DNA of 64,000 bases from Sulfurospirillum_A sp029027265. GTDB taxonomy: Bacteria > Campylobacterota > Campylobacteria > Campylobacterales > Sulfurospirillaceae. The DNA lies in the NCBI GenBank assembly GCA_029027265.1, contig CP093061.1, positions 1,364,001 through 1,428,000 on the forward strand. Reading direction: 5' to 3'. Below, one piece after another: positions 8,781 through 17,799 of the stretch (within the stretch, counting starts at the first letter, position 1; each line of letters begins with the position of its first letter). A program made the position numbers and the translations under genes. Below the pieces are notes generated by a model. That model was not told the DNA's origin and made no database searches. It saw only the letters and a program-made list of their open reading frames with translations.

Positions 8781-8956
8781 ATTTTTCCCTTTTATATAAC
8801 TTACTATTAATTTATATGAATAATTATTAATCTAAACTTAATTAAAAACTATAATTTTTATAAAAAAGCCAGTTTTGTAACTTTATGAAACATATTTCTA
8901 CCTTTGTAGATAAAAATATGATTAATATGACAAAAATATATAAATTTGACTTTTCC

Positions 8957-8985
8957 TTGACTTTTATTTATTAAAGTTTTATAAC
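8957..8985 (+). promoter_or_regulatory. Sigma70-type promoter of tctCBA-2
   Basis: TTGACT (8957-8962), 17-bp spacer, TATAAC (8980-8985), about 22 bp before the tctC-2 start and just ahead of its AAAGGAG ribosome-binding site. The region upstream (8781-8950) is AT-rich and non-coding and has room for binding of the divergently encoded regulator. Confidence 0.65.
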
Positions 8986-9007
8986 TCAAATTTCAAAAGG
9001 AGAAAAA

Positions 9008-9946
9008 ATGAGAAAAATTCTTTCGACAATTGTGCTATGTGCAGTAGTAGCAACGAGTAGTATGGCAGCATACCCAAGTAAAACTATTAAGTTAGTTGTG
9101 CCATCAAAAGCAGGAGGCTCAACTGATACAACAGCAAGACTGTTTATAGATACAGCTAAGAAGTATTGGGAAGATGCTGATTTTATTGTTGTAAACAAAC
9201 CAGGAGCTGGGGGACTTATAGGGTTTTCATATGAGCAGAGACAAAAAGCAGATGGTTATACTATAGGTCTTATGTTTACACCTCAATTTGTTGCACATAT
9301 AGTGTCAAAAAAAGCTAAATATACTCTTGATTCATTCAACATCATAGGTAATATAGCTCAAGATCCTGGTATTGTAGTTGTTAATTCAGCTAGTTTGATC
9401 AAAACTCTTGATGATTTGGTAAAAGCAGCGAAAGCAAAAAAAATAACTGCAGCTGTTAATGGCATAGGTAGTGATGACTTCTTGGCAGCTAAACAGTTTG
9501 AAGAGAAGACCGGTGTTCATTTTAATCTTTTACCAACAAAAGGTTCTACTGAACAAAAAACTGCAATTTTGGGAAATCACGTTGAAGTTGCATTTATGAA
9601 TCTATCACAAATGTTATCAAATCACAATGCAGGTAAAGTTAGAATTATTGCTATACTTGATAGTAAAAGAGCTGACGTTGCAAAAGATATCCCAACTTCA
9701 ATAGAGCAAAATTATGATGTTTTAATGACAGCAACTAGAGGTATTGTTATCCGTAAAGAGGTTAAAAAAGAGATAGCTGATAAGATTAGTGATCTTTATA
9801 TGAAAGTTGTAAATGATCCAGAATTCCAAGAAAAAGCAGCAAAAAGTTTTATTTTCTTAAATCCTCGTCCTGGAGCTGAGTATAGAGATTACTTAAAAGC
9901 TCTTCAAGCAGATACACAAAAAGTGTTTGATAAGACACCTTGGTAA
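9008..9946 (+). CDS. tctC: Tripartite tricarboxylate transporter periplasmic receptor TctC (system 2)
   Basis: 312 residues. Signal peptide (MRKILSTIVLCAVVATSSMA, cleavage near residue 20-21) then a Bug/TctC fold starting YPSKTIKLVVPSKAGGSTDTTAR, the usual P-[x]-AGG-x-xD-xx-AR solute loop, with NKPGAGGLIGFSYE and a receptor core to the C-terminus (LKALQADTQKVF). First gene of tctC-tctB-tctA; start preceded by AAAGGAG. Clearly a TTT receptor; the ligand is unknown and its loop sequence differs from the receptor at 4810-5775. Confidence 0.93.
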   Translation: MRKILSTIVLCAVVATSSMAAYPSKTIKLVVPSKAGGSTDTTARLFIDTAKKYWEDADFIVVNKPGAGGLIGFSYEQRQKADGYTIGLMFTPQFVAHIVSKKAKYTLDSFNIIGNIAQDPGIVVVNSASLIKTLDDLVKAAKAKKITAAVNGIGSDDFLAAKQFEEKTGVHFNLLPTKGSTEQKTAILGNHVEVAFMNLSQMLSNHNAGKVRIIAILDSKRADVAKDIPTSIEQNYDVLMTATRGIVIRKEVKKEIADKISDLYMKVVNDPEFQEKAAKSFIFLNPRPGAEYRDYLKALQADTQKVFDKTPW

Positions 9947-9952
9947 TCAGCA

Positions 9953-10423
9953 ATGATAAATAGAAAATATATAGAGATTATTGTCAGTATATTTTTTATA
10001 GTATTAGCAGCACTACTTTACGGTAGTGCTGATACTGTAAATCAAGCCGTAAGTCAGGCTTCAACTGATAGTACATCAACTTATGTCAATACTTTAGCAA
10101 TTATCTTGGGTATTGCTGGTTTAATAGAGCTTACAATGAGTGTTATCTCAAGTCCTTCTTTTATAGAGTTTACAAAAGATCCTACAAAATTTATTTTGCT
10201 CATTATATCCTTAGTAGGGTATGTGTGGATTATGGAGTATATAGGTTTTATTGTCTCAACACTTATATTTTTACCTATGACTATGAAAATTATGGGTTAT
10301 AAAAGTACAGTTAAGGCAATCCTTATCTCTGTTGGAATTACACTATTTGTTTATCTACTATTTCAAGTAGGGTTTGAGATATTGCTTCCTGAGCAAACAT
10401 TGTTTGAAGGAGTTGAAGAATGA
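9953..10423 (+). CDS. tctB: Tripartite tricarboxylate transporter small membrane subunit TctB (system 2)
   Basis: 156 residues with four membrane helices (about 8-27, 47-66, 81-100 and 121-142), the TctB layout. It starts 7 bp after tctC and overlaps tctA by 4 bp. Identified by size, topology and position more than by conserved residues. Confidence 0.87.
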   Translation: MINRKYIEIIVSIFFIVLAALLYGSADTVNQAVSQASTDSTSTYVNTLAIILGIAGLIELTMSVISSPSFIEFTKDPTKFILLIISLVGYVWIMEYIGFIVSTLIFLPMTMKIMGYKSTVKAILISVGITLFVYLLFQVGFEILLPEQTLFEGVEE

Positions 10424-11910
10424 TTTTATTAGAGGCCTTACAAGCTGTTTTAGCTTTTGATGTATTACTTGCCATATTTATTGGTACAGTTTCAGGAATT
10501 ATTATAGGAGGAATGCCTGGCTTGACTGCTACTATGGCAGTTGCTCTTCTTATTCCTATTACTTTTTCTTTTACTCCACTTATTGGTCTTGCTATTATGG
10601 GGGGTGTTTATGCTGGAGCAATGTACGGTGGCTCAATTCCTGCAATTTTACTTTCAACTCCTGGTACTCCAGCCGCCGCGGCAACTGCATTAGAAGGGTA
10701 TCCTCTTACTAAACAAGGTAAAGCTGGAATGGCTCTTAAAGTTTCAGTTATTGCAAGTTTTGTTGGTGGTACATTTTCTGTAATTGTTCTTTTGGCAATT
10801 GCTCCAATTCTCGCTGATTTTGCTTTAAAGTTTGGACCTCCAGAGTACTTTTTATTGGCTATTATGGGACTTACAGGCGTTATATCGGTGGCAAGTGGCG
10901 GACTTACTCGTGGCATTATATCAGGACTAATAGGACTCATTATAGCTCTTATTGGCACTGACCCAATGACTGGAATGGTCAGATATGATTTTGGTATTAT
11001 TGATTTATATGAAGGAGTCTCTTTTATGCCAGCACTCATTGGTATGTTTTCTATAACTCAAATGTTAGCGTTGACTGGGGAAAAGAGTATAACTAGTGGT
11101 GATATAGACATCACTACCATAAAAAGAGAAAAAATGCCAAAAGGTATGTGGCCATTTATTGGGCTTGGAACTGGAACAGGAACTATAGTTGGTATTATTC
11201 CAGGAGAAGGTGCAACAATAGCTGCTTTTATGTCTTATAACATGGCAAAAGCAAAGTCAAAGTTTAAAGATTTATTTGGAAAAGGAAATCCAGAAGGAAT
11301 TGCAGCAGCAGAAGCTGGAAATAATGCCTGTGTTGGTGGTTCTTTAGTACCACTATTGACTCTTGGAGTTCCTGGTAATACTGTATCAGCCGCACTTATG
11401 GGTGGTCTCATGATTCAAGGGCTTATCCCTGGACCAGAACTCTTCACTACTCATGCTGTTATTACTTATGGGTTTATACTGTCTTTGTTTATTGCAAATA
11501 TAGTATTTTTAGTTGTAGGTCTATTTTTTGCACCATATTTTGCAAAGATTTCACAAATACCAACATCTATACTTGTTGCAGCCATAAGTGTTTTTGCAAT
11601 AGTAGGGTCGTACTCTATGAATAACTCACTATTTGATGTTTGGTTGATGTTAATATTTGCTTTTGGTGGATACTTCTTAAACAAACTTAACTTCTCTTTA
11701 AGTGCTATTATTTTAGGTATGATACTGGGACCAATAGCAGAAAATGGTTTTACTCAGGCTTTGACTATATCTCAGGGAGATGGTTCTATATTTTTTGCCT
11801 CTACTGTAGCTAAAATTCTTTGGGTAATTATAATTGTATTATTGATACAACCATTATTTGCTAACTATAAAGATAGAAGAGAGAAAGCAAAAGCAATGAG
11901 AGATGAATAA
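10420..11910 (+). CDS. tctA: Tripartite tricarboxylate transporter large permease subunit TctA (system 2)
   Basis: 496 residues, about 12 membrane helices, with the family signatures GIIIGGMPGLTATMAVALLIP, YAGAMYGGSIPAILLSTPGTP and the repeat half GIIPGEGATIAAF plus EAGNNACVGGSLVPLLTLGVPG. It pairs with the TctC and TctB just upstream. Its stop overlaps the start of the next gene by 8 bp, so the transcript probably continues into 11903-13414. Confidence 0.95.
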   Translation: MILLEALQAVLAFDVLLAIFIGTVSGIIIGGMPGLTATMAVALLIPITFSFTPLIGLAIMGGVYAGAMYGGSIPAILLSTPGTPAAAATALEGYPLTKQGKAGMALKVSVIASFVGGTFSVIVLLAIAPILADFALKFGPPEYFLLAIMGLTGVISVASGGLTRGIISGLIGLIIALIGTDPMTGMVRYDFGIIDLYEGVSFMPALIGMFSITQMLALTGEKSITSGDIDITTIKREKMPKGMWPFIGLGTGTGTIVGIIPGEGATIAAFMSYNMAKAKSKFKDLFGKGNPEGIAAAEAGNNACVGGSLVPLLTLGVPGNTVSAALMGGLMIQGLIPGPELFTTHAVITYGFILSLFIANIVFLVVGLFFAPYFAKISQIPTSILVAAISVFAIVGSYSMNNSLFDVWLMLIFAFGGYFLNKLNFSLSAIILGMILGPIAENGFTQALTISQGDGSIFFASTVAKILWVIIIVLLIQPLFANYKDRREKAKAMRDE

Positions 11911-13414
11911 AAAAGAATTTATAAAAATAACAAGTCCTAATCAATTTGAGATTAGGGCTGGTTATCTAACAAAAACTGAGAAGAAAAAGATAGATTATAG
12001 TATTAATATCTATTTTTTCCTTCCCACAAATCTCAGTATTAACGAATCAACTTATTCAAATGAAGATTTTTATAATGACCATATAAGTTATATTCGTCTT
12101 ATAACTCCAAAAAATGAACTAGGAGTTCTGAAAAACAAGCTTAAAGGCTTGGTTATGGCATTAAAAGTAAATATGGATAATGAGAGTGAAAAGAGTATCT
12201 TAAAACACGAAATCAAACTTGTTGTTTGCTCTTATATCTCGTATTTAAGAAGTTTTATAGCTGATTTAATAGAAAAAGGTGTTAAGCCAAAAAGAGTAAT
12301 GGTGCTTTTAAAAAGAATTAAAGAGTTTGATGAGATTAAAAAAGAGTTATTGTCTTTACATGTAAAAGAAGATGATGTGAAACTAAAACATTTAATTGAA
12401 TCAACCGCAGAGTATCTAAGTCTAACAACGCAAAACTATCTTTTTAAGTTAAATATACATTTAAAAAGTTTAGAAGATGAACATAATGAGCTTATTAACA
12501 CTGTTTTATCTTTGATAAACGAAGAACTTAAATTTTGTAAAAAAAATGGTTTTCCAATTATATCTGGTGATGAGTATGAAAATGAACATGTTATTTTTAG
12601 ACACTCTGTATTTAAAAAGTATTTTTATAGTGTTTTATACCTTTTCCAGAATAGAAAAGAAGATGGAAAAGGTTTAAAAGAATTTTATTATGCTATTGCT
12701 GCTGGAATATCTATGGTATTTACTACTGTTGTTGTTTTTGCTACACAAAAAGAGTATGGGAACTTTACAACTTCTTTTTTTGCTGCAGTTGTTATAAGTT
12801 ATATGTTTAAAGATAGACTTAAAGAGGCATATAGACACTACTTTGACAAAAAAATACAGATGAAAACATATGATTTTAAAGAGAAGATATTTGATGCTGA
12901 TAAGCGTTCACTTTTTGCTTTTATAAAAGAAAGAATGAGATTTGTTGATAAAAAAAGTCTCTCAAAAAATATTATAGATACGAGAATCAAAGGGGTACCT
13001 AATAGGTTGTCAACGTGGTTTCTAGGTGAAGATATAATCAAATATGAAAAAAATGTAACTCTGTATAATAGAAATATACAAAATTATTATAACAATACTG
13101 TAAATGGAATACACAATATAATGAGATTTGATATAACAAAATTTTTGAAAAAGATGGATTCTCCAAAAGTACCACTTTATAGGATTAATAACAACAGTTT
13201 ATATGGAAATAAAGTCTACCATGTAAATATTGTTATTGAATTTAAATCTGAAGAAGAAATACAGTATCATAAAGCAAGATTAATTTTAAATAAGAATGGG
13301 ATACAAAGAATAGAATTGCCAGAGTATGGTAAAAAAATATTTGGAGAAAATAGATTTAGAAAAGAAGAAAATTGGTTCTCTTTAAAAAAATCTGGTCTAT
13401 TAAAAAAATTATAA
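11903..13414 (+). CDS. Uncharacterised membrane protein downstream of tctA-2
   Basis: 503 residues; no family recognised with confidence. A long, charged, helix-rich N-terminal region (about 1-260) is followed by two adjacent hydrophobic segments (about 266-300, AIAAGISMVFTTVVVFA and the following FFAAVVISYMF), then a basic C-terminal region (about 305-503). This suggests a membrane protein with both large domains on the same side. It overlaps tctA by 8 bp and is followed by the Na/Pi-type cotransporter, so it is probably co-transcribed with both. It contains one copy of the TACATGTA word (12357). Function unknown. Confidence 0.75.
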   Translation: MNKKEFIKITSPNQFEIRAGYLTKTEKKKIDYSINIYFFLPTNLSINESTYSNEDFYNDHISYIRLITPKNELGVLKNKLKGLVMALKVNMDNESEKSILKHEIKLVVCSYISYLRSFIADLIEKGVKPKRVMVLLKRIKEFDEIKKELLSLHVKEDDVKLKHLIESTAEYLSLTTQNYLFKLNIHLKSLEDEHNELINTVLSLINEELKFCKKNGFPIISGDEYENEHVIFRHSVFKKYFYSVLYLFQNRKEDGKGLKEFYYAIAAGISMVFTTVVVFATQKEYGNFTTSFFAAVVISYMFKDRLKEAYRHYFDKKIQMKTYDFKEKIFDADKRSLFAFIKERMRFVDKKSLSKNIIDTRIKGVPNRLSTWFLGEDIIKYEKNVTLYNRNIQNYYNNTVNGIHNIMRFDITKFLKKMDSPKVPLYRINNNSLYGNKVYHVNIVIEFKSEEEIQYHKARLILNKNGIQRIELPEYGKKIFGENRFRKEENWFSLKKSGLLKKL

Positions 13415-13434
13415 ATTTAGGAAGGGTTAATTAT

Positions 13435-15240
13435 ATGTTGAGAAAAATGTTACTACCGATTATTTTTGTTGTTTTATCATATGGATTTTGGATAAGTCCA
13501 GACTTTAAAACAATTGCTGCGGGTGTTGCTATATTTTTGTTTGGAATGGTCGCATTAGAGGAGGGCTTTAAAGCTTTTTCTGGTGGTATATTAGAAAAAG
13601 TTTTAGAAAAATCAACTAACAAACTATACAAAAGCATTAGTTTTGGTATTGTTACTACTGCAATTATGCAATCAAGTTCACTTGTTTCAGTCTTAACAAT
13701 ATCATTTTTAGGAGCAGGTCTAATAGGACTTTATCAAGGCATTGGTATAATTCTAGGAGCAAACATAGGAACTACAACAGGTGCTTGGCTAATGGCTGGT
13801 TTTGGTCTAAAAGTCAAAATCTCTGCATATGCAATGCCTATGCTTGTTTTTGGTGTAATTTTACTTTTTCAAAAAGCTAAAGCTTTTAAAGGTTTTGGTT
13901 ACATTTTAGTTGGACTTGGATTTCTATTTTTAGGTATTCATTACATGAAAGAGGGCTTTGAGACATTTAAAGAGAGTGTTGATTTGGCTTCTTTGGCAGT
14001 TCCTGGTCTTAAGGGTATTCTTATCTTTATTGGAATTGGAATTCTTGCTACTATTGTTATGCAGTCTTCTCATGCAACTATTGTTCTTATCATCGCCGCA
14101 CTTTCAGTTGGACAAATTACTTATGAAAACTCTTTAGCTCTTACTATTGGAGCAAATATAGGAACAACTATAACAGCTATTATAGGATCATTAAGCTCAA
14201 ATATAGATGGTAAACGACTTGCAGGAGCACATTTTATATTTAACTTAACAACTGGTTTTATTGCAATATTTATTATGCAAGACATTATGATAGTTGTAAG
14301 TGACATAAGTGATTATATAGGAATTGCAAGTAATAATTATACGCTTAAATTAGCTGTGTTTGATACACTATTTAAAGTTATGGGAGTAGTAATGTTTCTT
14401 CCTTTTGTTAGAAAGCTAGTTACACTACTTGAATTTTTATTTAAATCTAAAAAATATCCAACAAAACTTGATGAAGAAGTTGAGGGTGTCAAATATCTTA
14501 ATGATTCTACACTTGAGCTTCCTGAAACTGCCATCATAGCCATAACAAAAGAGACAAAACATCTCTATGAAGTTGCTTTTAAAATCATAGCTAATGGACT
14601 CTTGTTAAAGAAGAAAAATATTTTATCTAGCATGAAAGTGGTAGATGTTCTAAATGATGAACATACATTAAAAGATATGAGTGTAAAACATGAGTATTCG
14701 CTTAAGGTTAAAGAGATTTCAGGAGAAATTCTAAATTTTGCTACTAAAGCACAGAGTTCAATGTCTTCTGAGGATAACGTAAAAATCTATAGACTAAAAT
14801 TAGCCAACAAATATATAGTTTCAGCTATAAAAGCAGCTAAACACATAGAAAAAAATATAAAATTTTATACAAAATCAAGAAATGAACACATAAAAGAGCA
14901 GTATAATATAATAAGAAGAGATTTAGTAAAACTATTGAGATTGATAGACTCTATAGATATTATTCAAGATAGTGAACAGATTGCAATGCTTCTATCTAAA
15001 AGTAAATTGTACATGAAAAAATATGATATAATTACTAATGATACTGCAGATGATTTGATTAGAAAAGGTCTTATAACAAATCAGATGGCGATTTCACTTA
15101 TGAATGATAGCTCTTATGCTTATGAGATTTCTAAAAATCTTATATCTATGGCAGAAGAAATGTTTATAAATAAAAGTGGAAATGAAGAAAATTTAATAAT
15201 AGATGATGATGAAGTAGCAGAGATAGTATCTAGTAAATAA
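13435..15240 (+). CDS. Na+/phosphate cotransporter family protein with PhoU-like tail
   Basis: About 601 residues from the ATG at 13435, which has GGAAGGG upstream; a longer reading from 13372 would overlap the previous gene and is less likely. The membrane half contains the two inverted NptA/PNaS repeats: QSSSLVSVLTISFLGAG with GANIGTTTGAW, and QSSHATIVLIIAALS with GANIGTTITAIIG. The C-terminal third (about 370-600) is helical and charged like the PhoU-type domains attached to this family. Predicted to move phosphate (or an organic anion) with Na+ across the inner membrane. Confidence 0.88.
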   Translation: MLRKMLLPIIFVVLSYGFWISPDFKTIAAGVAIFLFGMVALEEGFKAFSGGILEKVLEKSTNKLYKSISFGIVTTAIMQSSSLVSVLTISFLGAGLIGLYQGIGIILGANIGTTTGAWLMAGFGLKVKISAYAMPMLVFGVILLFQKAKAFKGFGYILVGLGFLFLGIHYMKEGFETFKESVDLASLAVPGLKGILIFIGIGILATIVMQSSHATIVLIIAALSVGQITYENSLALTIGANIGTTITAIIGSLSSNIDGKRLAGAHFIFNLTTGFIAIFIMQDIMIVVSDISDYIGIASNNYTLKLAVFDTLFKVMGVVMFLPFVRKLVTLLEFLFKSKKYPTKLDEEVEGVKYLNDSTLELPETAIIAITKETKHLYEVAFKIIANGLLLKKKNILSSMKVVDVLNDEHTLKDMSVKHEYSLKVKEISGEILNFATKAQSSMSSEDNVKIYRLKLANKYIVSAIKAAKHIEKNIKFYTKSRNEHIKEQYNIIRRDLVKLLRLIDSIDIIQDSEQIAMLLSKSKLYMKKYDIITNDTADDLIRKGLITNQMAISLMNDSSYAYEISKNLISMAEEMFINKSGNEENLIIDDDEVAEIVSSK

Positions 15241-15249
15241 GGAGAAATT

Positions 15250-15501
15250 ATGAAAATAAAAGAATTTTTTAAAAATACTAAAACAACTTTAGGGCTCGAA
15301 ACATTAGAAGAAGATATTAGCAAAAAAGAAAGATTAATCGATTTATTAAATAAATTAAATTCAAATATAATGACTATAAAAGAAGAGTTACATAGTGACT
15401 TAGAAGAAGAAAAAAGGGCAGAGTTAGAAGAAGAACTGCTTGTGTATAAACTTCAAATTAAAAAAGGTCAGGAGATACTTGATAGAAAGAATAACAAGTA
15501 A
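15250..15501 (+). CDS. Small coiled-coil protein, unknown function
   Basis: 83 residues, almost entirely charged helix (for example ERLIDLLNKLNSNIMTIKEEL, then EEEKRAELEEELLVYKLQIKKG), predicted coiled coil and cytoplasmic. It starts 9 bp after the Na/Pi gene with GGAG in front and ends 1 bp before the next gene, so it is part of the same operon. No recognised family. Confidence 0.65.
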   Translation: MKIKEFFKNTKTTLGLETLEEDISKKERLIDLLNKLNSNIMTIKEELHSDLEEEKRAELEEELLVYKLQIKKGQEILDRKNNK

Positions 15502-15502
15502 T

Positions 15503-15763
15503 ATGATATTACAGTTTGAGTACAAAAGTGAAGATAAAAATATAGATGTGAATAAGTACTTCGATGAATATGGTAACCTCCCATTTAATACAGAATCTAA
15601 AATACAAATGCAAGTTATGATGAAAGAAGTTTGTGATAAACTTGCTCTCCAAGATGAGTATTTAGTGAAAAAATTAGAAATGATGCTCAAATATGAATTA
15701 CCATTTTTTGCAACAAATAGACGATTAGCAAGAAACTGGATGATAGAAAATTTTATTTTTTAG
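15503..15763 (+). CDS. Small conserved-looking protein, unknown function
   Basis: 86 residues from the ATG at 15503 (MILQFEYKSEDKNIDV). An upstream in-frame ATG at 15440 lies inside the preceding gene and is unlikely to be used. No signal peptide or membrane segment. The C-terminus (FFATNRRLARNWMIENFIF) is rich in aromatic residues. Placed between the coiled-coil gene and sixA with short spacers, in one transcript. Function not recognised. Confidence 0.65.
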   Translation: MILQFEYKSEDKNIDVNKYFDEYGNLPFNTESKIQMQVMMKEVCDKLALQDEYLVKKLEMMLKYELPFFATNRRLARNWMIENFIF

Positions 15764-15777
15764 CGGAGAAGTTAGTA

Positions 15778-16278
15778 GTGAAAAAAATATATCTAATTAG
15801 ACATGCCAAATCAAGCTGGAGTGAGGAGGGCATGAGTGATTATGAACGACCTCTAAATAAAAGAGGAAAAAAAGACCTTCATTTTATGGCGAATAGACTT
15901 AAAAAGTTTGGAATAAAACCAGACTTGATACTTTCAAGCCCAGCAAAAAGAGCACAAAAATCAGTAAAAATCATAGCTGAAACTATAGGTTATAGTATGG
16001 ATAACATTACTTATGATGAATCTCTTTATGATAGCTCATACATAACATATAGATATCTTTTTGATTCTCTCGATGAAAAACTAAACACTATTTTTATAGT
16101 AGCTCATAACCCAACACTAACAGAAGTAGGTGAACGACTAAGTGGTGCAATTTTAACAAATATACCGACCTGTTCTATAGTTTGCATTGAATTTGACGTA
16201 AAAAGTTTTAAAAACATAGAAGAAAATAGTGGTAAAATAATCTTCTTCGACTACCCTAAAAAGCACGATATAGATTAG
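15778..16278 (+). CDS. sixA: Phosphohistidine phosphatase SixA-type (histidine phosphatase superfamily)
   Basis: 166 residues. N-terminal catalytic RHA motif in IYLIRHAKSSWSEEGMSDYERPLNKRG, second conserved Arg in SSPAKRAQKSV, and the distal catalytic His in IVAHNPTL, all in SixA order. SixA removes phosphate from phosphohistidine in HPt or PTS proteins; here the target is unknown. GTG start (15778) after a GCGGAGAAG stretch. Last gene of the tctCBA-2/Na-Pi transcript; an IS-type repeat begins 15 bp after its stop. Confidence 0.87.
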   Translation: MKKIYLIRHAKSSWSEEGMSDYERPLNKRGKKDLHFMANRLKKFGIKPDLILSSPAKRAQKSVKIIAETIGYSMDNITYDESLYDSSYITYRYLFDSLDEKLNTIFIVAHNPTLTEVGERLSGAILTNIPTCSIVCIEFDVKSFKNIEENSGKIIFFDYPKKHDID

Positions 16279-16292
16279 AAAAATTATTTATG

Positions 16293-16312
16293 ACCTGAAT
16301 TCAAGTTACAAG
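16293..16312 (+). repeat. Solitary IS30-type terminal repeat, identical to the one at 45576-45595
   Basis: A 20-bp sequence starting ACCTGAATTC and ending GTTACAAG occurs here and at 45576-45595, where it forms the outer end of an IS30-family transposase remnant. Here the matching element body is missing, so this is an orphan IS end. It sits 15 bp after sixA and opens the relic zone 16.3-17.7 kb. Confidence 0.7.
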
Positions 16313-16818
16313 ATTTATAAATCTAGTTGATTTATCATTACCTTTATACAAATACTGTAGAAGAGGAAGCAAGAGATATGAAAAACCATTTAATGAAGCC
16401 TGAATTACAAATGCAATATTTTTAATTTTACTAGTTAGTCTGATGCCATAGAAAGCACTAGAATTTAACTCTGGTAACTTTGACTTTTATAGTATGTTGG
16501 GAATAGTCCTGTTGGTTTTAGGGATCCTAGTGGGTTGATTATTAAAGAGATTTGTTTTATTGTTATTACCTATGCCATTGTATAGTGTATAAGAAATACT
16601 GATTCTGGCTACACTGAAAAAGAAAGACAAAATTCTTGCGAAATTGGTAGAAGCTTAACTACCAAAATAAAAGGAGCAAAGTATAAGTGATAACAATAAA
16701 AAACATAGTATTCGTATTGGTAGTGTTCAATAATCTATGTCAGCATTGGGTAATTCCTAGAATTGTATCATAAATCTAAAGCTTTATCCAATCTACCATC
16801 AAAGTGTACACGGCTAAT
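16313..16818 (+). other. Gene-free relic zone with a possible RHS-core scrap
   Basis: About 500 bp without an intact gene. In one plus-strand frame, 16493-16563 reads YVGNSPVGFRDPSGLIIKE, which resembles the closing motif of RHS-repeat core domains (NxPVxxxDPSGL), with stop codons on both sides. Nothing else was recognised. Between an orphan IS30 end and a broken ISAs1 transposase, this looks like debris of mobile or toxin-type DNA; the RHS reading is weak. Confidence 0.35.
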
Positions 16819-17681
16819 TCATTCTAACAAACAACATAATTTTTTGCTATTCCCACCAATCATAGGAATAGCTTGAGGAAAAGTGATGTAGTTTGTTCTT
16901 CTTAATACGTTCATAGCTATGTTTCTAATAATAGAAAAATTAGTTGGAGCGTTACCAGTATGTATTAAAGAGGCATCTTCACCAAAGGTTACATCTTTTA
17001 TGTAATGCATACTCTCAACACCCCAGTGAGCTCTAATACCATAGTTATACTTTTTTGCTGACATTTTTTTACTTGAAATATAAAAAGATGTTTCTTGAGA
17101 AAATTTATCACTATTTTTTCAATAAGTTGAACGAGTTACTTTGACAATTTCTTCTATACCATTAAACTTATTTTTATTAATATTATAAAAATCGTCATAG
17201 ACTTCTATCTCACGTACTTCGAATCTATTACGATTTACTTTTTGATGCTGTCTTTCTTGCGATAAGTATCTCTTTAGAATCACTGGTAAAAAATGAAACA
17301 AGATGGGCTAATTTCTTATCTTCTTCTTTTTGTTTAGTCCCTTTTATAGCTTTACCATCTATTGCTATCCATTGTGATTTACTTCTCTTCATATAAGACT
17401 TCATCCATCTCATAAATATCTTTTCAAACGTCTTATGCTCTATCTCCATTAGAACACACCTTATTGTTGCGTAAGCAGGTACTTTTTGTTTTTCCAGCTC
17501 TAGGTATTTAACTATTTGTGTTTTATACCTTTTTGCAAAATCACCTATCGCTCTGTATCCTTGATAGCCACTCATTGTAGCCATTATTGTTATCATTTGT
17601 ATCTATCTTGTGCTGTTGTGCCTGTCTTCTTCGTTTATCTTTAATTGTTTGCAGCTCTTGGCGTAGTTTAAATTCTTTCAT
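16819..17681 (-). pseudogene. Broken ISAs1-family transposase
   Basis: Three out-of-register pieces add up to an ISAs1 (H-repeat type) transposase. The N-terminus MKEFKLRQELQTIKDKRRRQ (from 17681) shifts frame at about 17600 into MSGYQGYRAIGDFAKRYK...WIAIDGKAIKGTKQ (17228-17596, catalytic DGK region). A second frameshift leads to a middle piece ending VTRSTY at an in-frame TGA (17119). The same frame then continues to the typical C-terminus GIRAHWGVESMHYIKDVTFGED. Two frameshifts and one nonsense codon make it inactive. Terminal repeats were not identified. Confidence 0.85.
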
Positions 17682-17764
17682 CCCTTTTTACTAGCCATCT
17701 TTTGTTCCTTTGTATGAATCAGACGTGTATTAAAGAGTGGATATTTATGAGTTTTTTAAGGAGA

Positions 17765-17790
17765 ACATGTAAGAATTTCTTCTTACATGT
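17765..17790 (-). terminator. Perfect hairpin after htpG
   Basis: An 11-bp perfect stem (ACATGTAAGAA paired with TTCTTACATGT, 4-nt loop) begins about 10 bp after the htpG stop. The T-run that should follow on the minus strand is weak, so it may be an mRNA 3'-end stabiliser as much as a terminator. One arm contains the window-wide TACATGTA word (17784-17791). Confidence 0.55.
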
Positions 17791-17799
17791 AAAGCTCTC

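Noticed and set aside
13372..13434. Longer N-terminus for the Na/Pi cotransporter
   Set aside because: It lies inside the preceding gene, and the ATG at 13435 has a far better ribosome-binding site and membrane-protein start.
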